Origin: Candidatus Latescibacteria bacterium 4484_7 | GTDB taxonomy: Bacteria > Krumholzibacteriota > Krumholzibacteriia > Krumholzibacteriales > Krumholzibacteriaceae | Assembly: GCA_002085285.1 (NCBI GenBank) | Contig: NATK01000081.1 | Coordinates: 1 to 6,707 of the forward strand | Direction of reading: 5' to 3' | DNA length: 6,707 bases | Part shown: positions 1-4,240 of the stretch, piece after piece | How the letters are laid out: every line of letters starts with the position of its first letter | How positions within the stretch are numbered: the first letter of the stretch is position 1 | Made by a program: the position numbers and the translations under genes | Notes under the pieces: model-generated | What the model saw: only the letters and a program-made list of their open reading frames with translations | Told to the model about the DNA's origin: nothing | The model's database searches: none

Positions 1-1157
1 AGGGCGTCGTCCGCTCCTCCGTTCATGACGAGCATCGGGTACTCCATGCCGCCGCGGGTCGGCGTGTCTACGACGCTCATTCGCTTGTATGGGAAGGGCC
101 CTGCGATTCTTTCTAGCCAGTCGATTGTCCTTATTGTTCTCGCCATCACGCTGTCCTGCCAGGTCGCCCTGTTCCAGGGGCGGTAGAAGACCATTATCTC
201 GATGCCTTTGTAGAGCGAGTCTTGCAGGGCAAAGGAAGGATCGGCGACGAAGGCAAAGTCGTGTACCTTTTCCGCATGAAAGGTGACGGTCTTGTTGGGG
301 TATTCTTTGCTGCTTATCTTCTTTAGCCGTTCAGCCTTTTCTGCAGCGGACATTCCCCGTGCTTTGGTCCGGGAAGCGTTTCCCGCTGCACCCCGATCTC
401 CTGCGCCTTTCGCCCGTTCAGCCGCTCTGGCCCTTGCCTCCTTCCAGCCGGGATCGCCTTCAACAGGATCACCCGTCGCTGCTATGACGTAATCATCGGG
501 CAGGGTGACGGAGACATCGTACGTGGCGAACTCCCCATAGAATTCGCCCAACCTGAACTGGTCGGGGTGCCAGCCGTTGTGATCATAGACGACCATCTTA
601 GGGTACCACTGTCCCATGTCGTAATGCTGTCCCATGTATCCCGATCTGCCCACCTTGCGCTTTACCTTTTCGCTGAATGCGATCGTTATACTCACGGATT
701 CGCCGGGGAGAAGGGGCCTTGGAAATTTTGACGAGAGTATCGTTCCAGTGACATCGAACTCGACCTTGGAGCCGTTCACCATGAGGGTATCGACATTCAT
801 CCAGCCCCTCATCGATTTGGGCAGTCCCATGAAGAAGTAGAGCGTGCCCTTCATGTAGTCCCTTATGAGAGCCGAAGCCTTGTCCCTGTATGCGTTGGGA
901 TAGAGGTGCAGATAGAACTTCTCCAGCGTATCGGGTGAATTGTTCGTATAGAGAATCACCTCTTGTCCCGTGAGAAAGTGGTTCTTCGTGTCGAGATTCG
1001 CCTTGATAGAGTAGGAAACGCCCTGCTGCCAGTATCCATACATGTCGTCGAGCGAGTAACCCGTGTCCGCCGAGGCCGGGCTCGCATTCATGAAGGCGGC
1101 AGAGATCACGACCGCAAAAAGAGCGGCTATCAAAAGAGCGGATGGATTCTTGCTCAT
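1..1157 (-). CDS. M1-family zinc metallopeptidase, N-terminal part (cut by window edge)
   Basis: Secreted peptidase of the M1 (aminopeptidase N-like) family, which removes residues from peptide N termini using one zinc ion. The window shows 385 codons of an open frame that continues past the left edge. Residues 1-30 form a signal peptide with probable cleavage at ASA|D. The M1 N-terminal beta domain follows: a TNNSPDTLEKFYLHLYPNAY stretch (71-90), QWYPKMVVYD (183-192), GWHPDQ and GEFYGEF (195-210), and VHDFAFVADPSF (298-309). GGMEYPM at 369-375 matches the substrate-binding GAMEN position of M1 enzymes. The zinc ligands (HExxH...E) would lie beyond the edge and cannot be checked. Residues about 237-288 are a charged Ala/Arg/Lys-rich insertion. 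The start at 1157 is supported by GGGAGT four bases upstream. The family call is secure; substrate and C-terminal domains are unknown. Whether it also has the sorting tail of its neighbours cannot be seen. Confidence 0.9.
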   Translation of the reverse strand, partial: MSKNPSALLIAALFAVVISAAFMNASPASADTGYSLDDMYGYWQQGVSYSIKANLDTKNHFLTGQEVILYTNNSPDTLEKFYLHLYPNAYRDKASALIRDYMKGTLYFFMGLPKSMRGWMNVDTLMVNGSKVEFDVTGTILSSKFPRPLLPGESVSITIAFSEKVKRKVGRSGYMGQHYDMGQWYPKMVVYDHNGWHPDQFRLGEFYGEFATYDVSVTLPDDYVIAATGDPVEGDPGWKEARARAAERAKGAGDRGAAGNASRTKARGMSAAEKAERLKKISSKEYPNKTVTFHAEKVHDFAFVADPSFALQDSLYKGIEIMVFYRPWNRATWQDSVMARTIRTIDWLERIAGPFPYKRMSVVDTPTRGGMEYPMLVMNGGADDA

Positions 1158-1161
1158 CGTC

Positions 1162-1167
1162 ACTCCC
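1162..1167 (-). promoter_or_regulatory. Shine-Dalgarno of the M1 peptidase gene
   Basis: GGGAGT lies four bases before the ATG at 1157. It fixes the start directly in front of a well-formed signal peptide. Confidence 0.7.
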
Positions 1168-1196
1168 ATCGGAATAGATTTGTACGTTCAGACGCA

Positions 1197-1216
1197 ATGA
1201 TATTAAATATTAATTC
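1197..1216 (-). promoter_or_regulatory. AT-rich patch, possible promoter of the M1 peptidase gene
   Basis: On the minus strand this nearly all-A/T stretch reads AATTAATATTTAATATCATT and contains a TAATAT hexamer about 45 bases upstream of the ATG. A -35-like TTTGGA lies 17 bases before that hexamer but matches the sigma-70 consensus at only three of six positions. The patch contrasts with the much more GC-rich coding DNA around it. It is a plausible promoter and no more, because promoter consensus in this lineage is uncertain. Confidence 0.3.
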
Positions 1217-1315
1217 ATAGGCTCCAAAGTTCCACACAATTATCGAAAAATCGTGCAGCGGTGCAATGTGATTCACCGGGCCGATCTTGTGTCGTCGTAT
1301 CCGTTTTGCTTCGCG

Positions 1316-1348
1316 AGAGCAATGGCAGTTACAGCTTTGCCTTGCTCT
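1316..1348. repeat. Intergenic hairpin, 11 bp with one bulge
   Basis: On the plus strand AGAGCAA (1316-1322) pairs with TTGCTCT (1342-1348). After a single bulged T at 1323, GGCA (1324-1327) pairs with TGCC (1338-1341), leaving a 10-base loop. It is not followed by a T run on either strand, so it does not look like an intrinsic terminator. It could be a processing or stability element, a small-RNA stem or part of a repeat family. The pairing is seen directly; the function is unknown. Confidence 0.55.
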
Positions 1349-1437
1349 GCATGGCGCATCTTATCACGAAGCCGCCGTGCAATCAAGAAAGATGGGGGTG
1401 TGAACGAGTCTTGTGGCAGTCGTTGGTTCGAATTCTA

Positions 1438-1449
1438 CCGATGCATCGG
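1438..1449. repeat. 12-base perfect palindrome
   Basis: CCGATGCATCGG reads identically on both strands. With no loop it is more likely a two-fold symmetric protein-binding site than an RNA hairpin. It lies about 70 bases past the propeller stop codon and about 280 bases upstream of the M1 start. It may be a regulator site or chance. Confidence 0.4.
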
Positions 1450-1481
1450 CAGGGGCACATTTGTAGAGTCGACTGGCCGAT

Positions 1482-1507
1482 AAAAGAGACCGAAGCGTCG
1501 AAGGCTC
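1482..1507 (-). terminator. Weak terminator-like element after the propeller gene
   Basis: On the minus strand, starting 9 bases after the propeller stop codon, GAGCC (1507-1503) can pair with GGTCTC (1491-1486) with one bulged U. TTTT (1485-1482) follows immediately. The stem is only five pairs with an 11-base loop, so termination would be inefficient at best. Confidence 0.25.
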
Positions 1508-1516
1508 GCCTGATTG

Positions 1517-4102
1517 TTATCGCAAAAGAATCATTTTCTTCGATGCGATGCGCTTGCCTGCTTTCAATCGATAGAAATAAACACCGCTCGGCACGGGCCT
1601 TCCTTGCGAGTCACATCCGTTCCAGTCGAATGTCTTAAGCCCCGCAAGGCATCTGCCCTTAGCGAGCCTCTTGACGAGGCGGCCGTTTGCATCGTAAACG
1701 GCGAGGTCGACCACACTTTCTTCAGGCAGTTCGAATTGTATCGAAGTAGTCGGGTTGAACGGATTGGGGAAGTTCTGCTTCAGCACCAACGCCCTGGGAG
1801 CACCCAAAGAGCTCTCGATTGTGCCGAGCTCGTGCTCGCTTCCGTCACTTTTTACCACGGTAAGCGAATAGACGTAATTCTCGCCCTTCTTGGCAGTCGC
1901 GTCGATGAATTCGTAGACGTGACTGCCGTTCGGAGCGATAGGATTCGGCGTGAGCATGGTTTTTGAACTGGATCCGGATGCTGTTCGGTAAATATTGAAG
2001 CCTGAGATACCGGATTCTTCGGATACTGCCCATCGAAGGTGAATGCCGGTTTCGTCCGGGGAAGCAGCAAGCGACTGCAGCATGACTGAAACCGGTGAGA
2101 GACTGAATATGTAGAGTCCGTCTCCTTCGTCGCTGGCGTAGATTTTGGAATAAAGGGCTGCCGAGCCACTCACCCAATCGCCAGTATCGTAGTAACCGAC
2201 TTCGGAGATGTTGTCAGGATCGGAAACATCTATCACCCTAACGCCGTCGTATCCGTCGGCGACATACGCATAGGGGCCATCGACGGTAACGCCATTTGCA
2301 TAACTGCCTGTATTGTAGAAATCGGTCATCACTGGTATTGCCGGGTTAGAGACGTCGAAAAGCAAAAGACCGTTTTGATAGTCAGCTACATACACTATCG
2401 AGTCGTTAGCTGCAATGCCGTGTGAGTAGCCTTCGGTGTCGTAGTAACCAACCTCGATGGGATGATCGGGATTGGATATATCGATTATTCTGAAACCGCT
2501 GTTGCCGTCCGCTATATACGCGTACGATCCGTTTACTGCCACATCCTGAGCGGTGCCTCCTGTATCGTAGTATCCTACCTCGGTAGGAATCGTCGGATCA
2601 GCTACGCTGATTATTCGGAGGCCGTCTGTCTCGTCTGCGATATATGCATAGTTGCCGCTGACGGCTATGCCTGTCGCAGTGCCATTGGTTTTTCTGCTGC
2701 CTATGACTCTCGGATTGTATGGGTCTGATATATCTATGACAAATAGGCCTGAATTCTGATCGGTTACATATGCATAGGAGTTGCTGACGGCTATATCAAA
2801 AGCAGCCCCATTAGTGTAACATTCACCTGTCTCAAAGGGGGCTGCGCTGTCGGATATATCGATTATTATAAGCCCCTTGCTTTTTGCCGCCACATAGGCG
2901 TAGGAACCGGAGACCGCGATGTTCTCCGAATTGTCTTTCGTTTGATAGCAATATACCTCGGAGATAGTGGTTGGATTCGATATATCAAACACCTCGAGTC
3001 CTCCGCCCCCATAGGCGGCATAGGCGTAAGACTGGCTGGTTACCACACTGAGAGAAGAGCCGTTGACATCGTAACTGCCAACCTCGCTGAGAGATAGTGG
3101 GGAGTATTGCACCTCGAGTGCTTTTACGCCGTGGAATCCGTCGGCGACGTATATGTACGAGCCGTACACTGATACACCCACTGCGATTCCATTTGTATCG
3201 TAGAAAGCGGCTTCCGTGGGATGGTGAAGGTCGGATATGTCTATTGCCCTTATACCATCCCAACTGTCAGCTACAAACGCATATGAACCGCTCACTGCCA
3301 CCTTTAGGGCGTTGCTTTCCGTATCGTAGTACCCGAGCTCATAAACTGCGGTCGGATCGGAAGCATCCAATATTCTGAGGCCGTCACTGTAATCCGCTAC
3401 GTATACGTAGGATCCGCCGACAGCGACGCCGTATGCCATTCCGCTTGTATCGTAATGACCCGCCTCAACGGGATTGGCAGGGTCGGATACATCGACGATG
3501 ACGATTCCATTATGCTTGTCCGCTATATATGCAAACGAGCCCTCTACGGCTACATCCAGGGCAAGGTCACCGGTGTTTATGTGGCCTACCTCTACGGGAT
3601 TCGTCGGATCGGATACGTCTACGATTCTCAAACCGTCGTCATAGTCCGCGACATAGGCATAGGAACCACTTATTGCTATACTTTCGACAACGTTTGGCAA
3701 TAGAACTTCTCCCTTCTTGACTGGCGATGAATGGTCCGAGAAGTCCACTATTTCCATGTAAGCGCCGTTTCCCAGGTAGACCGTATTACCATAAGCCGTG
3801 ACGGCATTGCACGGTCCGTAACCCCAGCGTCCGGCAAGACTTATATTCGAACTTTCTCCGCTGGATGAGAGAGGATTGTAAGCCGAAGTGTTCGAGTCGC
3901 CTTTTGTTATATCGAGAGGCTCGGAGTATGTCGAGGAGGGTAATTTTGGCGGAATGTTCGGGCCAATTGTGGTATTGGATTGATTGATTGAGTGAGTATG
4001 TGCAGGAGCGGTTCGTTCTGCTGCAATGAGGGGTGCCGACAGAAAGAGCAGCACTATTGCAGTGAGAATGATATTGGCCCACAGTGGCTTTTTCGAAAAC
4101 AT
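1517..4102 (-). CDS. Secreted LVIVD-repeat beta-propeller protein with FN3-like domain and C-terminal sorting tail
   Basis: 861 residues, exported and probably surface-displayed or released. Residues 1-28 are a signal peptide (cleavage near IAA|E). Residues 29-90 are a Ser/Asn/Pro-rich linker. Residues 91-667 hold 14 LVIVD-type repeats of 42-43 residues, with a core like GSYAYVADxxDGLRIIDVSDPxxPxEVGYYDT; each unit is expected to form one propeller blade. Residues about 668-766 resemble a fibronectin type III domain (HLRW near 688, GFNIYRT near 702). Residues 767-861 are the sorting module: FPNPFNP (778-784), an Ig-like FlgD-type fold, and a KKMILLR end. No catalytic motif is visible, so binding or scaffolding is the likely role; the ligand is unknown. 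The ATG at 4102 follows a perfect AAGGAGGT. The gene lies between two exported peptidases, and its start region is unusually structured. The repeat family and export calls are secure; the function is open. Confidence 0.92.
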   Translation of the reverse strand: MFSKKPLWANIILTAIVLLFLSAPLIAAERTAPAHTHSINQSNTTIGPNIPPKLPSSTYSEPLDITKGDSNTSAYNPLSSSGESSNISLAGRWGYGPCNAVTAYGNTVYLGNGAYMEIVDFSDHSSPVKKGEVLLPNVVESIAISGSYAYVADYDDGLRIVDVSDPTNPVEVGHINTGDLALDVAVEGSFAYIADKHNGIVIVDVSDPANPVEAGHYDTSGMAYGVAVGGSYVYVADYSDGLRILDASDPTAVYELGYYDTESNALKVAVSGSYAFVADSWDGIRAIDISDLHHPTEAAFYDTNGIAVGVSVYGSYIYVADGFHGVKALEVQYSPLSLSEVGSYDVNGSSLSVVTSQSYAYAAYGGGGLEVFDISNPTTISEVYCYQTKDNSENIAVSGSYAYVAAKSKGLIIIDISDSAAPFETGECYTNGAAFDIAVSNSYAYVTDQNSGLFVIDISDPYNPRVIGSRKTNGTATGIAVSGNYAYIADETDGLRIISVADPTIPTEVGYYDTGGTAQDVAVNGSYAYIADGNSGFRIIDISNPDHPIEVGYYDTEGYSHGIAANDSIVYVADYQNGLLLFDVSNPAIPVMTDFYNTGSYANGVTVDGPYAYVADGYDGVRVIDVSDPDNISEVGYYDTGDWVSGSAALYSKIYASDEGDGLYIFSLSPVSVMLQSLAASPDETGIHLRWAVSEESGISGFNIYRTASGSSSKTMLTPNPIAPNGSHVYEFIDATAKKGENYVYSLTVVKSDGSEHELGTIESSLGAPRALVLKQNFPNPFNPTTSIQFELPEESVVDLAVYDANGRLVKRLAKGRCLAGLKTFDWNGCDSQGRPVPSGVYFYRLKAGKRIASKKMILLR
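1751..1772. repeat. 22-base exact repeat, copy 1 (FPNPFNP codons of propeller gene)
   Basis: These 22 bases are identical to 4478-4499 in the cysteine-peptidase gene. They encode the FPNPFNP start of the sorting tail, with every codon in the motif the same in both genes. Confidence 0.85.
2102..3832 (-). repeat. Array of 14 LVIVD units with 126-base period
   Basis: Unit starts fall at residues 91, 134, 176, 218, 260, 302, 345, 387, 429, 471, 513, 555, 597 and 639 of the propeller protein. Ten or more units are exactly 42 residues, two are 43, and the last is cut to 29 where the FN3-like domain begins. Units 2-5 and 10-13 are closest to consensus. Units 1, 6-8 and 14 are diverged: unit 6 has lost the VSDP turn (EVQYSP) and unit 7 has AAYGGGG in place of VADxxDG. 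Fourteen blades could fold as two seven-bladed propellers, but this is inference. Confidence 0.88.
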
Positions 4103-4107
4103 ACCTG

Positions 4108-4115
4108 ACCTCCTT
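4108..4115 (-). promoter_or_regulatory. Consensus Shine-Dalgarno of the propeller gene
   Basis: AAGGAGGT, a full eight-base complement to the 16S rRNA tail, ends five bases before the ATG at 4102 and fixes that start. Confidence 0.9.
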
Positions 4116-4122
4116 GCAGGAG
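4110..4122 (-). promoter_or_regulatory. Short hairpin enclosing the Shine-Dalgarno
   Basis: On the minus strand CTCCT (4122-4118) can pair with AGGAG (4114-4110) across a three-base loop. This places the core of the Shine-Dalgarno in a 5-bp stem. It is small, so its stability is uncertain, but it is the obvious local fold of the leader. Confidence 0.45.
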
Positions 4123-4155
4123 CTTATCGCTTTTACGCAAACCGAAATCGTTGGG

Positions 4156-4161
4156 CTTATA
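4156..4161 (-). promoter_or_regulatory. Possible -10 hexamer upstream of the propeller gene
   Basis: TATAAG on the minus strand matches the sigma-70 -10 consensus at five of six positions and would give a leader of about 50 bases. It is part of the palindrome CTTATAAG (4156-4163). No good -35 lies at the right distance. If used, transcription would begin downstream of the distal arm of the inverted repeat, making that repeat a DNA operator rather than an RNA fold. Confidence 0.22.
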
Positions 4162-4240
4162 AGGATGTTTCGGTCAGGTATGAGCCGAGTATTAGTGTTT
4201 TTTTATGAAAGTACTGTTTCTTCGATTAACCACCTCGTGT

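Larger units (their letters stand above)
1158..1516. other. 359-base intergenic region between propeller and M1 genes
   Basis: No convincing protein or RNA gene is visible. Short open frames on both strands lack ribosome-binding sites. From the propeller stop toward the M1 start (minus direction) it holds a weak terminator-like element (1482-1507), a 12-base palindrome (1438-1449), an 11-bp bulged hairpin (1316-1348) and an AT-rich patch (1197-1216) that may be the M1 promoter. The length and structure suggest the M1 gene has its own transcription signals rather than depending only on read-through. This is inference. Confidence 0.6.
4100..4182. promoter_or_regulatory. Perfect 11-base inverted repeat spanning the start of the propeller gene
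   Basis: Plus-strand CATACCTGACC (4100-4110) is the exact reverse complement of GGTCAGGTATG (4172-4182). The gene-proximal arm covers the start codon (4102-4100), the spacer and the last three bases of the Shine-Dalgarno. If both arms are transcribed, pairing would hide the start site. A competing 7-bp stem, ACCGAAA (4141-4147) with TTTCGGT (4168-4174), shares 4172-4174 with the distal arm, so the two folds exclude each other. Alternatively the arms are two half-sites for a DNA-binding regulator, 72 bp apart centre to centre. The symmetry is seen directly; the mechanism is inference. Confidence 0.6.

Noticed and set aside
598..1197. Minus-strand open frame of 199 codons over the start of the M1 gene
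   Set aside because: It is in a different frame from the M1 protein, whose conserved motifs and signal peptide clearly identify the true frame. It is a shadow.
1273..1359. Minus-strand 28-codon frame (MRHAEQGKAVTAIALAKQNG...) in the intergenic region
   Set aside because: The composition looks protein-like, but there is no ribosome-binding site, it is very short, and it overlaps the hairpin at 1316-1348. It could be a gene remnant, which cannot be supported here.
1424..1440. tRNA T-arm-like GGTTCGAATTC in the intergenic region
   Set aside because: The expected C after the loop is T, the T-stem has a mismatch, and no acceptor, D-arm or anticodon arm could be fitted upstream at tRNA spacing. 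At most it is a remnant.
1261..1638. Plus-strand open frame of 125 codons across the intergenic region
   Set aside because: It has no Shine-Dalgarno, runs antisense into the conserved end of the propeller gene, and its protein is Cys/Arg/Ser-rich without recognisable motifs.
2102..3832. Repetitive DNA as a possible CRISPR or tandem noncoding repeat
   Set aside because: The 126-base period is in frame and encodes consistent LVIVD units. There are no short identical repeats with unique spacers.
4190..4206. T run (TGTTTTTTTATG) as a plus-strand terminator
   Set aside because: No stable stem precedes it and no plus-strand gene needs terminating. In the transcribed minus direction it is an A run.
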